64,000 nucleotides of DNA from Advenella sp. FME57 (GTDB lineage: Bacteria; Pseudomonadota; Gammaproteobacteria; Burkholderiales; Burkholderiaceae_B): the NCBI RefSeq assembly GCF_014897675.1, contig NZ_JABUXU010000009.1, positions 1 to 64,000 on the forward strand. The letters are read 5' to 3'. Of this stretch, positions 53,587 to 62,262 are shown piece after piece; positions within the stretch are counted from its first letter, which is position 1, and each line of letters starts with the position of its first letter. Under the pieces are notes generated by a model. That model searched no databases and had not been told where the DNA came from. It was given only the letters and a program-made list of their open reading frames with translations. The position numbers were made by a program, and so were the translations under genes.

Positions 53587-55434
53587 ATGTCTGAAAAAGA
53601 TCTGCCACCGTCGGACTCCTCCGAGCGCCCGTCGCAAAGCGACGCGACGCAGGCAGACCGCCAAACACCTGCCTCCGGGGGAGCAGCAGGTGCGGCGGCA
53701 CAAGGCCATGGCGGCTGGGCTCAGGAAAATTCGCAGGCAGGTGGCCAGGACGCGTCATCCAATCAGCCTAATCCGGTCATCTCCAAAGCGCCGGTCATTA
53801 CGCAAAAGAAAAATAAAAATATCTCGTGGATCTGGCTGGTGCCCCTCATTGCAGCGATCATCGGATTGTCACTGCTGGTGCGTGACTATATGCAGCAGGG
53901 GCCGGTTGCGACTGTGACCTTCAAAACGGCAGAGGGCCTGGAAATCGACAAGACCCAGGTGCGGTACAAGGATGTGGTGGTGGGCACCGTGACCGACATT
54001 ACCCTGACCGATGACCACAACTCGGTGCTCGTGAAGGTATCGTTCAAGCAGAACGCCGACTTTCTGATGCGCGAAGGGGCCCGGTTCTGGGTGGTCAAGC
54101 CTCGCCTGGCAGCCAGTGGCGTGTCCGGATTGGGCACGCTGGTTTCCGGCGCCTATATCGGCGTGGATATCGACGATTCGCATCAGAGCGAGGCAGAATA
54201 TCGCAATGAGTTCATTGGACTGGAAAAGCCGCCTGAACTGATCAGCGGCCGGCCCGGCAAACGGTTTACCATTACCGCTCCCAGCCTCAATTCCCTAGAC
54301 TTGGGCTCGCCGGTTCTATATCGCCGCCTGGAGGTCGGACAGGTGATCAACTACACGCTCAGCAAGGATGGCAAAGGCGTTGAAGTCCAGATTTTCATTG
54401 ACGCACCCTATGATCGCTTTGTCACCAAAGACAGCCGCTTCTGGAATGCCAGCGGCGTTGACCTGTCCTTGAATGCGGGCGGACTCAATCTGAAAACCCA
54501 GTCGCTGGTTTCCGTGCTGGCCGGCGGGATTTCATTCGGCCAGTTGCCGCTTGTCGACGAAAAGGCGCAGCCCGAGCCGGCGCCTGACGGGACCCGATTT
54601 GTACTGAATCCGACAGAAGACAAGGCTCTGGCCAGGCCCGATGGGCTTGCTTTTCCGATACGCATGAAGTTCGACAAGTCGGTCAGGGGATTGCAGACAG
54701 GCTCTGCCATCGATTTCAAGGGTATTCTTCTGGGAGAAGTTAAGAATATTTCCATGGAGTTTGATATTGCCACCAAGAAAACCACGGTGATTGTCGACGG
54801 CGTGATCTATGAAAATCGCCTGGGCGCAGCGATACCGGAAGGACAGCGGCGCGATAAAAATGGCCAAGCGCTTCATGACGTGGCGCTCAAGGAGTTTGTC
54901 AGCAGCGGCATCCAGGCGCAACTGCGTTTTGCCAACATCTTTACCGGCCAGCTGTATGTGGCATTGGACTATTTCCCGGAAATGGCCAAAAAGCCGCCGG
55001 TTCCCGACGTGAACACGCAGCCTGTGGAAATTGCCACCGTGCCCGGCAGCTTTGACGAACTGCAGCAGCAACTGAATGTCATCGTCGAAAAACTGAAAAA
55101 CCTGCCGATAGACTCTATCGGTCATTCGCTTGACGAGACCCTGCAAAGCATATCCAAACTGGCCCGTACGCTGGATACCACGATGGTGCCGGCGCTGACC
55201 ACGACGGTGCAGAAGGCCGGTCGTTCGCTGGATGGCGTCAATAAAACCATGGGCAGCGTTCGCGGCGTTGTAGCCGACGAGAGCCCGGTCATGCTGCAGC
55301 TCAATAGCATGATCAAGGAACTGTCGCGGGCGGCCAAGTCCATTCGCAGCCTGGGCGACTATCTTCAGGCTGAGCCCAGCTCGCTGATCCGAGGTCGTTC
55401 GCAAGACAATATCCCGTTCAAGGAAAGTCAATGA
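53587..55434 (+). CDS. pqiB: PqiB, MCE-domain protein
   Basis: The 615-residue protein has a long N-terminal Ser/Gln/Gly/Ala-rich stretch (1-75), one membrane helix (about 78-98) and three MCE domains in the periplasm, then a helical C-terminus. MCE proteins make hollow rings and needles that carry lipids between membranes. The N-terminal extension is longer than in E. coli PqiB. AGGAG lies upstream of the ATG. Its last codons overlap pqiC by 4 bp (ATGA). Confidence 0.93.
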   Translation: MSEKDLPPSDSSERPSQSDATQADRQTPASGGAAGAAAQGHGGWAQENSQAGGQDASSNQPNPVISKAPVITQKKNKNISWIWLVPLIAAIIGLSLLVRDYMQQGPVATVTFKTAEGLEIDKTQVRYKDVVVGTVTDITLTDDHNSVLVKVSFKQNADFLMREGARFWVVKPRLAASGVSGLGTLVSGAYIGVDIDDSHQSEAEYRNEFIGLEKPPELISGRPGKRFTITAPSLNSLDLGSPVLYRRLEVGQVINYTLSKDGKGVEVQIFIDAPYDRFVTKDSRFWNASGVDLSLNAGGLNLKTQSLVSVLAGGISFGQLPLVDEKAQPEPAPDGTRFVLNPTEDKALARPDGLAFPIRMKFDKSVRGLQTGSAIDFKGILLGEVKNISMEFDIATKKTTVIVDGVIYENRLGAAIPEGQRRDKNGQALHDVALKEFVSSGIQAQLRFANIFTGQLYVALDYFPEMAKKPPVPDVNTQPVEIATVPGSFDELQQQLNVIVEKLKNLPIDSIGHSLDETLQSISKLARTLDTTMVPALTTTVQKAGRSLDGVNKTMGSVRGVVADESPVMLQLNSMIKELSRAAKSIRSLGDYLQAEPSSLIRGRSQDNIPFKESQ

Positions 55435-56087
55435 TAATGCGTAATTTGTCCGCAGCTCTGCGACCATTGGCGTTGGTCGCCGTCACCGCCATGCTCGGCG
55501 CCTGCGCTTCTGCGCCCACGCAATATTACACGTTGGCCGCCAGCGATCCGGCCAGTGCGCAGGGCGCGGCCCGATACGGCGTCAATATCCATGATGTGAC
55601 CATTCCCGATGTCGTGGACAAACCGCAATTGATGATTCGCAGTTCAACCGATTCGTCGGCCGTGGTCCCGCTCAATGGATCCCGCTGGGCGGGTTCGTTG
55701 CAGGATGAAATCCAGAAAACACTATCGTCGAACCTGGTGAGCCGTCTTGGGGCAATCAATATCCAGGGCATTACCGGCAGTGAACAGAAGCTGCCGGTTT
55801 GGCTGATACAGGTCACCTTTCACCGCTTTGATATGATTCTGAACAAAGCGGCAGTGATTGACGCCACCTGGCGCATCAACCCGGTGCGCATGGGGGCGCA
55901 GTCGTCCCGCGTCTGCCAGACCAGGATCCAGGTTCAGGCCGGCAGTGGTGTGGATGCATTGGTGCATAGTCAGTCGCAGGCGCTGGCCCTGTTGTCCGAT
56001 GTGATTGCAGGGGCCATCGATGGTCATACCCAGGTAAGCGCGACTGACGGCGGCCAGATTCAGTCGCTGGGATGTCATTCGGGTTAG
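55431..56087 (+). CDS. pqiC: PqiC, outer membrane lipoprotein
   Basis: The 218-residue protein has a signal peptide with a lipobox (AMLGAC) and the YmbA/PqiC-type C-terminal domain beginning YYTLAASDPAS. PqiC is the outer-membrane partner of PqiB. The 4-bp ATGA overlap with pqiB confirms coupling. The lipoprotein Cys is near residue 24. Confidence 0.88.
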   Translation: MIMRNLSAALRPLALVAVTAMLGACASAPTQYYTLAASDPASAQGAARYGVNIHDVTIPDVVDKPQLMIRSSTDSSAVVPLNGSRWAGSLQDEIQKTLSSNLVSRLGAINIQGITGSEQKLPVWLIQVTFHRFDMILNKAAVIDATWRINPVRMGAQSSRVCQTRIQVQAGSGVDALVHSQSQALALLSDVIAGAIDGHTQVSATDGGQIQSLGCHSG

Positions 56088-56180
56088 AATGCAGCCACTT
56101 CTTGCGTTGCCTGTCGGGCCCCAAACTGTTGCGCAAATGTGCGGCACCGCAGGATACATTGTTTTTCCAGAGGTTTATCC

Positions 56181-57338
56181 ATGAAATTGAAGACTACCGT
56201 TCTTGTCGGCCTGCTTGCCGTAACGCTCACGCCACTGGCTTTTGCGGACGTGACCGTGGGCATTAGCCTTTCCAGTACCGGCCCGGCGGCGGCCATTGGC
56301 ATTCAGTCGCGCAATGCGATTGACCTGTGGCCCAAAACGCTGGGCGGCGAGCCTGCCAAATATATCGTACTTGACGATGGGACCGATGTCAGCAAAGCGG
56401 TACGAAACGCCCGCAAGCTGACCTCGGAAGACAAAATCGATATTTTGGTGGGGCCCAATACGACCGCGGCTGCGCTGGCGATTCTGGACGTTCTGAAGGA
56501 AACGAAAACGCCCATGATCGCCCTGGCCGCGTCAGCCGCCATTGTGACGCCACCAGATGATCCGGGGCGCCACTGGGCCTTCAAGATGCCGCAGAATGAC
56601 AGCCTGATGGCCCAGGTGCTGGTCGAGGACATGGTCAAGAAAGGCTTCAAGAAAATCGCTTTTATCGGTTATGCCGATTCCTACGGAGAAAACTGGTGGA
56701 AGGAATTTTCCAACTTGGCTGCCGGCAAGGTTGATGTGGTTGCCCGCGAGTCGTATCAGCGGACCGATTCGTCGGTAACCGGGCAGGTGCTCAAGCTGAT
56801 GGCCGCCAGGCCCGATGCCATTCTGATTGCCGGTTCCGGCACGCCCGCCGTACTTCCTGGAAAAACGCTCAAGCAACGCGGCTACAAAGGAGTGATCTAT
56901 CAGACCCATGGCATTGGTACGCTAGAGTTTTTGCAAGTGGGCGGAAAGGATGTAGAAGGGACCTTGTTTCCTACCGGTCCGGGTGTGGTCGCCAAAGGGT
57001 TGCCCGATACCAACCCGGTCAAGAAAGTGGCCAGCGAATTTACAGAAAAATATGAAGCCAAATACGGCGCCAATTCAGCCACGCAGTTTGCCGGCGACGC
57101 CTGGGGGGCGTACATGTTGCTGGACAAGGCAGTGAAGCAGGCGCTGCAGCACAACGTCCAGCCGGGTACACCGCAGTTTCGTAGCGCCTTGCGCGATGCC
57201 ATTGAATCGACCAAAGAGCTCATTGTCCCCAATGGCGTACTGAATATTTCAGCCAAGGATCACCAGGGCTTTGATGATCGGGCCCGTGTCATGGGAAAAA
57301 TTGAGGACGGTCGTTTCCAGTATGCGGCAGACAAATAA
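56181..57338 (+). CDS. Periplasmic binding protein, branched-chain amino acid type
   Basis: The 385-residue protein has a signal peptide (about 1-22, ending AFA) and a type I periplasmic binding fold (LivJ/LivK-like), with DVTVGISLSSTGPAAAIG at the start of the mature part and a GPNTTAAALAILDVLKE hinge. No permease or ATPase lies near, so the ligand cannot be inferred; family ligands include branched-chain amino acids and aromatic acids. AGAGG precedes the ATG at 56181. It follows pqiC by 93 bp. Confidence 0.85.
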   Translation: MKLKTTVLVGLLAVTLTPLAFADVTVGISLSSTGPAAAIGIQSRNAIDLWPKTLGGEPAKYIVLDDGTDVSKAVRNARKLTSEDKIDILVGPNTTAAALAILDVLKETKTPMIALAASAAIVTPPDDPGRHWAFKMPQNDSLMAQVLVEDMVKKGFKKIAFIGYADSYGENWWKEFSNLAAGKVDVVARESYQRTDSSVTGQVLKLMAARPDAILIAGSGTPAVLPGKTLKQRGYKGVIYQTHGIGTLEFLQVGGKDVEGTLFPTGPGVVAKGLPDTNPVKKVASEFTEKYEAKYGANSATQFAGDAWGAYMLLDKAVKQALQHNVQPGTPQFRSALRDAIESTKELIVPNGVLNISAKDHQGFDDRARVMGKIEDGRFQYAADK

Positions 57339-57716
57339 TGCAGAACGTGACGGTGTTGTAAGGCGCGGCGCAAGCCGTTGAGCGTGAGTTGATCGTGAGC
57401 AGGGACTGTATCTTTGTGCAAAACAGAATGCGGTCCTTTTTCTTGCCAGAAGTTGGCACCGTTAATGCGGCCAGTGCCTCAAGCCTGGATCTGGGTGCCG
57501 GACGCCTCTGCCAGAGGTGAGCGGCAAGGACCTGCATCCGGCCTGATTCGATCGTGCGTATTGTCGGTCATACTTGACTGCCTGCCTGAGGCCAGATAGC
57601 AAACTGGCATCACACATGACTGATTGCAAGTGTGATGCCAGGTGATAATTGCTGTGGTGCCTGTTGCAATGCTGACTATTGCAAATCTTCATCCTCGCAA
57701 GTCAGGCACCATTTTA
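57339..57716. other. Convergent intergenic region with an inverted repeat
   Basis: No supportable gene in these 378 bp. The main content is the 12-bp inverted repeat at 57604-57641, listed separately. Confidence 0.5.
57604..57641. terminator. Perfect 12-bp inverted repeat between convergent genes
   Basis: CTGGCATCACAC and GTGTGATGCCAG enclose a 14-nt loop. It sits between convergent gene ends and could end transcription from both sides, though there is no clean U run on either side. Confidence 0.5.
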
Positions 57717-58718
57717 TTACTGCGCTGTTGCGCCGGAGATTTTGACAATCTCCTTGTATTTTGCCATTTCACTTTTGACCTTCGCGGCAAACTCCTCGGG
57801 AGCGGAAGGTTGGGTATCCGAACCCATGGTCAGCAGTTGTTTCTTGACAGCTTCGTCCTGCATGGCCGTGGCAAACGCCTGGTGCAATGTGTTGACGACA
57901 GCATCTGGTGTGCCGCCTGTGGCAAAAATACCGAACCAGGTGCTGATATCAAAATCCTTGATGCCGGACGCTTCCATTGTCGGCACATCTTTCATGATGT
58001 CCGATGTCGCTTTGGTGGTCAGCGCCAGGGCGCGCACCTTGCCGTCATTGACCAGGGGCAGGGCAGAGGCCAGGTTATCGAACATAAACTGGGTCTGGTC
58101 CGACAGCAGCGAGAGCTTGGCGGGGCTGGCGCCCTGATAGGGGACGTGTACCGCATCAATGCCGGTACGCTGCTTGAGCAGTTCGCCGGCAAGATGACCT
58201 GCGCTGCCATTGCCGCCCGAAGCGTAATTGAGCTTGCCGGGATTACTTTTGGCGTATTCAAGCAGCGATGCAACATCCTTGATATTGTTTTTGTCCGAGA
58301 ATGCCGTACTCACCACCAGCACGTTGGGTACTTCAGATACCAGCAATACGGGTTCGAAATCCTTCACCGGATCGTAACTCAGGCTTTTGTACAGCCACGG
58401 GTTGATGGCGTGTGTGGCGACCGCGCCCATGACGATGGAATAGCCATCAGGCTTGGCGCGAGCGACCATGCCTGCGCCGATATTGCCGCCTGCACCCGGT
58501 TTGTTCTCCACAATAATGGTTTGTTTTAGCGTCTTGCCCGCATGTTCGGCCAGCAGACGTGCCACGCCATCGAGCGGGCCACCGGGAGAATACGGCACAA
58601 CAAAGGTAATTGGCTTGCTCGGATACGATTTTTCCTGAGCCATGACCGGTTGCAGCAGGGTGGCACCCATCAGGGTGGCCAGTGCGCTTTTTAACAGCGT
58701 TCGTTTTGTCTGATTCAT
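57717..58718 (-). CDS. Bug-family periplasmic binding protein (TctC-like)
   Basis: The 333-residue protein has an export signal with a Lys/Arg-rich start and a hydrophobic stretch, followed by the Bug family segments YPSKPITFVVPYSPGGP, VENKPGAGGNIGA and VPYQGASPAK. Bug proteins bind carboxylates, such as citrate or nicotinate, for tripartite tricarboxylate transporters or for sensing. They are greatly expanded in Alcaligenaceae, where most lack a linked transporter, as here. The start has AGGAAAAAG upstream. Confidence 0.9.
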   Translation of the reverse strand: MNQTKRTLLKSALATLMGATLLQPVMAQEKSYPSKPITFVVPYSPGGPLDGVARLLAEHAGKTLKQTIIVENKPGAGGNIGAGMVARAKPDGYSIVMGAVATHAINPWLYKSLSYDPVKDFEPVLLVSEVPNVLVVSTAFSDKNNIKDVASLLEYAKSNPGKLNYASGGNGSAGHLAGELLKQRTGIDAVHVPYQGASPAKLSLLSDQTQFMFDNLASALPLVNDGKVRALALTTKATSDIMKDVPTMEASGIKDFDISTWFGIFATGGTPDAVVNTLHQAFATAMQDEAVKKQLLTMGSDTQPSAPEEFAAKVKSEMAKYKEIVKISGATAQ

Positions 58719-58855
58719 TACTTTTTCCTGGAAAATAAGGGGGGCCGGCCTCGTATAAGCAGATCACTCCAGCCTATTCACGGGTACGGACTGCCAGCGT
58801 CCATGCTCTGGAATACGATGGGCATCATACGGTGCCGACCAATGCTGCAGCCGTA

Positions 58856-59302
58856 TCAGTGGCTGCCGGTACTGCCAAAACCGCCTGCGCCGCGTTCGCT
58901 TTGTGTAAATTGCTCGACGACATTGAACGAGACCTGCATGACGGGTACGACGACCAGTTGCGCGATGCGCTCCATGGGTTTTAAGACAAACGGCGTCTGG
59001 CTGCGGTTCCAGACCGACACCATCAAGGGACCCTGATAGTCGGCATCGATCAGTCCGACCAGATTGCCCAGCACGATTCCGCTTTTATGCCCCAGACCCG
59101 AGCGTGGCAAAATCATGGCCGCATAGCGAGGATCCTGCAAATAAATGGAAATACCGGTGGGCACCAATAGCGAGGCGCCGGGCGCCAGGGTTTGCTCCTG
59201 ATCGACGCAGGCACGCAAATCCAGCCCGGCCGAACCGGTAGTGGCATAGGTTGGTAACTGGTCGCGCATGCGCTCGTCTAAAATTTTGACATCAAGTTTC
59301 AT
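58856..59302 (-). CDS. dut: dUTP pyrophosphatase
   Basis: The 148-residue trimeric enzyme has all five conserved motifs, including [34 protein letters not shown] and the C-terminal [10 protein letters not shown]. It hydrolyses dUTP to dUMP. Its ATG overlaps the TGA of the preceding membrane-protein gene by 4 bp (ATGA), so its translation depends on that gene. The order coaBC-dedA-unknown-dut in one direction places it in the downstream part of the ileS-lspA cluster. Confidence 0.96.
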   Translation of the reverse strand: MKLDVKILDERMRDQLPTYATTGSAGLDLRACVDQEQTLAPGASLLVPTGISIYLQDPRYAAMILPRSGLGHKSGIVLGNLVGLIDADYQGPLMVSVWNRSQTPFVLKPMERIAQLVVVPVMQVSFNVVEQFTQSERGAGGFGSTGSH

Positions 59303-59817
59303 GTTTGTTTTTTGGCTTTGACCGAAGTGGGAAATCGTTTGGCGGCATTGCGGATCCGCCTGAAAATAATAAATAGAATCACCAGAATGAAGATCAGCGG
59401 CCAGCGCATGCCGTCCATGTCCAGACCGCCGCCAGGGTCGGTATTGTTGGCCAGGATAAAAACAGCCACGGCAATCAATCCGGCCACCAGGGCAAGGGGA
59501 AAAGACGGCCCTTTTTTCTTTGCCGGTGCTGCAGGCCTGGTTTCAAACCCTGTGTGCTGCTTGCCGCTAGGTGGCACGGGAAAGTCGATATCAGCCTGGC
59601 GACTGGTCGCAGTCGCCGTCCCGGCAGCAGTGTTGCGTGGTGGCCCGGCTTGCGCCGCTTTGCTGTTGCCTTGCGCTGTCGTATTAACCAACTGCGAGGG
59701 AAAGCCCGAAGAAAAGTCCGGGTTCACTGCCTGTTCCTTCATATCAAAATGGCGACTCAGTTCTTCTACATAGAAGGCGAAGTCGCCATTTCTGGGTTCG
59801 CGGTAGTCCATATTCAT
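59299..59817 (-). CDS. Membrane protein of unknown function, coupled to dut
   Basis: The 172-residue protein begins [20 protein letters not shown] after GGAGCG. A flexible Ala/Thr/Pro-rich middle is followed by two membrane helices: one near 105-122 ([17 protein letters not shown]) and one near 136-150 ([14 protein letters not shown]). The C-terminal end is basic. I do not recognise the domain. Its stop overlaps the dut start by 4 bp. It is probably in the inner membrane. Confidence 0.75.
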   Translation of the reverse strand: MNMDYREPRNGDFAFYVEELSRHFDMKEQAVNPDFSSGFPSQLVNTTAQGNSKAAQAGPPRNTAAGTATATSRQADIDFPVPPSGKQHTGFETRPAAPAKKKGPSFPLALVAGLIAVAVFILANNTDPGGGLDMDGMRWPLIFILVILFIIFRRIRNAAKRFPTSVKAKKQT

Positions 59818-59872
59818 TGTTGCGCTCCATTGGCTGTCACTGCGTGGATAGCTGCGTTCTGCTGCGCCGGCC

Positions 59873-60496
59873 TCACTGCTTGTTCAGCGGCTGACGCACA
59901 GTTCGCCTTCGTCTTGAAACGATAACGATAATACACACGACTGCTAGTATCGCTAATATGGCGGCGCTGCCTGTGGCGCCCAGCGCATCGGCTCCGCGCA
60001 CGCCAAGATACCCGGGCAAGAGCAGCCATGGGAACCAGATCACTCCGGAAAGCACATTGGCCAGCTGAAATCGCCCCTGTGGCATCTTCATTATGCCAGC
60101 CATGCCGGGGATAAGCGAGCGGAATGCACCCATGAAGCGACCGCCAAATACTGCCAGAAAGCCATATCGGTAAAACAGCAGACGGGCACGCGCGACCGAG
60201 CGTCGGCGTTTGCGCAAGGCGCCGCTTTTGAGCAGGGCGGGGCCGTAGGCATTGCCGATCCAGTAGGAAACGGCATCGCCCAGGATGGCGCCAGCTATTC
60301 CCCACAGTAGCACCCCTGTAAATTCGAGCGTACCGTTGGCAATCAGTATACCTGTCAGCGGCAGAATGACGGTCGCAGGGACAAATAACCCGACGATCAG
60401 CAGTGATTCTCCGAACGACACCAGGCCGATCACCGGCCCCGCCCAGTGTTGATGCAGGGTGATAAATGCAAGAATCTGATCAATATAGGGTTGCAT
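59873..60496 (-). CDS. DedA-family membrane protein
   Basis: The 207-residue protein has the DedA pattern: GESLLIVGLFVPATVIL, GDAVSYWIG, the conserved GRFMGAFRSLIPGMAG, and about five membrane helices. DedA proteins include undecaprenyl-phosphate and phosphatidylethanolamine flippases and affect envelope stability. It follows coaBC by 33 bp. Confidence 0.85.
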   Translation of the reverse strand: MQPYIDQILAFITLHQHWAGPVIGLVSFGESLLIVGLFVPATVILPLTGILIANGTLEFTGVLLWGIAGAILGDAVSYWIGNAYGPALLKSGALRKRRRSVARARLLFYRYGFLAVFGGRFMGAFRSLIPGMAGIMKMPQGRFQLANVLSGVIWFPWLLLPGYLGVRGADALGATGSAAILAILAVVCIIVIVSRRRRTVRQPLNKQ

Positions 60497-60529
60497 TGGC
60501 GATCGTGATGACGCGGCCTGGGCCGGCGA

Positions 60530-61747
60530 TCAATGGCTTGGGGAGGCGTCAGACCTGGTGGTGCGATTGGCGATCTCGGCGATCAGTCGCCGGGCGGCAT
60601 CCAGCTTGTCCAGCACGGGCAAAGGGTGGCTGCCCTGATCGTCGAACAGCACCATGCGAGACTGATCCGACTCCATGGTTTCCTGGGCCAGATTGCCTAC
60701 CAGCAAGGGGATTTTTTTTCGCTTGCGCTTGGCCTCGGCATAGTCGTGCAGGTTTTCGGTTTCAGCGGCAAAACCAACGCACCATGGGCCCAGGGCCAGC
60801 GCGGCCACTTCAGCCAGAATATCCGGATTTTCGGTCAGCGTCAGGTCCAGGCCGCTTTGGCTGCCGGTTTTTTTTACTTTCTGGGTTTGCGCATTGCTGA
60901 TCCGCCAGTCTGCCACGGCCGCTACAGAGATAAAGATGTCCTGCTCTGGCGCCAATTGCATGACATGGGCATGCATTTGCCGGGCCGTTTTCACATTGAT
61001 GCAATCAACGCCGTAAGGCGCATCCAGTGCGGTGGGGCCGGAGACCAGCGTCACACGCGCGCCGGCTTCCCAGGCGGCGCGCGCAATTGCATAACCCATT
61101 TTGCCCGAGGAGCGGTTGCTGATAAAGCGGACCGGGTCAATATCTTCCTGTGTCGGTCCGGCGGTGACCAGAATATTTTTTCCGGCAAGCGCTTTGCTCT
61201 GGAAAAAAGCATGTGTTTCAAAGACGATCTGTTCAGGTTCCAGCATGCGGCCATCGCCCACTTCGCCGCAGGCCTGCGAGCCGCTGGCCGGCCCCCAGAG
61301 CGTTACGCCGTCATTGCGCAGTTGCGCCGCATTGCGTTGCGTTGCCGGATGGCCCCACATTTCCCGATTCATGGCAGGCACCACGACCAGCGGGCACAGC
61401 CCGCGCGCCAGACACACCGTTGACAGCAGATCGTCTGCCAGGCCATGAGCCAGTTTGGCCATGAAGTCGGCGCTGCCCGGTACGATTAGAATCAGATCGG
61501 CCTGGCGACTCAGATTGATGTGCGCCATGCTGTTTTCCATGCGCTCGTCCAGCGTTTCGGTGTACACCGGATTGCCTGATAGCGCCTGGAACGTTGTGGG
61601 CGTGACAAATTGGGTTGCCGCATGCGTCATGGCAACGGTGATGGTCGCACCGTGGTCCTGCAGCCGGCGTACCAACTCTGCCGCCTTGTAGCAGGCAATG
61701 CCGCCGGTGACGCCGATCAGGATACGCTTGCCGGAAAGCGGACTCAT
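60530..61747 (-). CDS. coaBC: Phosphopantothenoylcysteine decarboxylase/synthase
   Basis: The 405-residue fused enzyme has a flavin-binding CoaC half (LIGVTGGIACYKAAELVRRL, VVPAMNREMWG, GSQACGEVGDGRM) and a CoaB half (LVTAGPTQEDIDPVRFISNR, SSGKMGYAIARAA). It makes 4'-phosphopantetheine from phosphopantothenate and cysteine on the route to coenzyme A. The ATG overlaps the lspA stop codon by 4 bp (ATGA). Confidence 0.97.
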   Translation of the reverse strand: MSPLSGKRILIGVTGGIACYKAAELVRRLQDHGATITVAMTHAATQFVTPTTFQALSGNPVYTETLDERMENSMAHINLSRQADLILIVPGSADFMAKLAHGLADDLLSTVCLARGLCPLVVVPAMNREMWGHPATQRNAAQLRNDGVTLWGPASGSQACGEVGDGRMLEPEQIVFETHAFFQSKALAGKNILVTAGPTQEDIDPVRFISNRSSGKMGYAIARAAWEAGARVTLVSGPTALDAPYGVDCINVKTARQMHAHVMQLAPEQDIFISVAAVADWRISNAQTQKVKKTGSQSGLDLTLTENPDILAEVAALALGPWCVGFAAETENLHDYAEAKRKRKKIPLLVGNLAQETMESDQSRMVLFDDQGSHPLPVLDKLDAARRLIAEIANRTTRSDASPSH

Positions 61748-62262
61748 GTCTGTTGCTCCCTTTTGTTGCGCAGATAGCGCAGCAGTTCATCCAGGACCAG
61801 CAGTACGGCCCCGATGGTAATAAACGTGTCGGCCAGATTGAACGCCGGGAAATAGGCGTCGTTCCAGTAAAACAGCAGAAAATCAATGACATGCCCGTAG
61901 AGCGTTCTATCTATGACGTTGCCGATGGCGCCGGCCAGTATCAGGGCCAGTGCCAGGCAAAAAAGCGGTTGCTCGCGGTGTTTGCGCAGCAGATAAAGGA
62001 TGAACGCTGATGCAGCCAGTCCCAGCACCATGAAAAACCAGCGCTGCCAGCCAGCGCCGTCTGCCAGCATGCTAAAGGCCGCACCCTGATTGTAGATCAG
62101 AATGAAATCGAAGACCGGCAGCACGTTCACGCGTTGCAGATACTCGAAATTATGCTCAAAGTACTGTTTGCTGATCTGGTCTGCGCTGATCAGCACCAAT
62201 GCCAGTGCGATCCACATCATATACGGCACTGCGCGTGCAGCCGGCTGCACTGCTTTATGCAT
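61744..62262 (-). CDS. lspA: Lipoprotein signal peptidase
   Basis: The 172-residue protein has four membrane helices and the two catalytic aspartates: GNVIDR and AFNLADTFI. LspA cuts prolipoproteins after lipidation. The start at 62262 overlaps the end of ileS by 8 bp and follows GAGGACAGG in the 3' end of ileS; the longer frame from 62460 would read through ileS. The order ileS-lspA is common. Confidence 0.96.
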   Translation of the reverse strand: MHKAVQPAARAVPYMMWIALALVLISADQISKQYFEHNFEYLQRVNVLPVFDFILIYNQGAAFSMLADGAGWQRWFFMVLGLAASAFILYLLRKHREQPLFCLALALILAGAIGNVIDRTLYGHVIDFLLFYWNDAYFPAFNLADTFITIGAVLLVLDELLRYLRNKREQQT

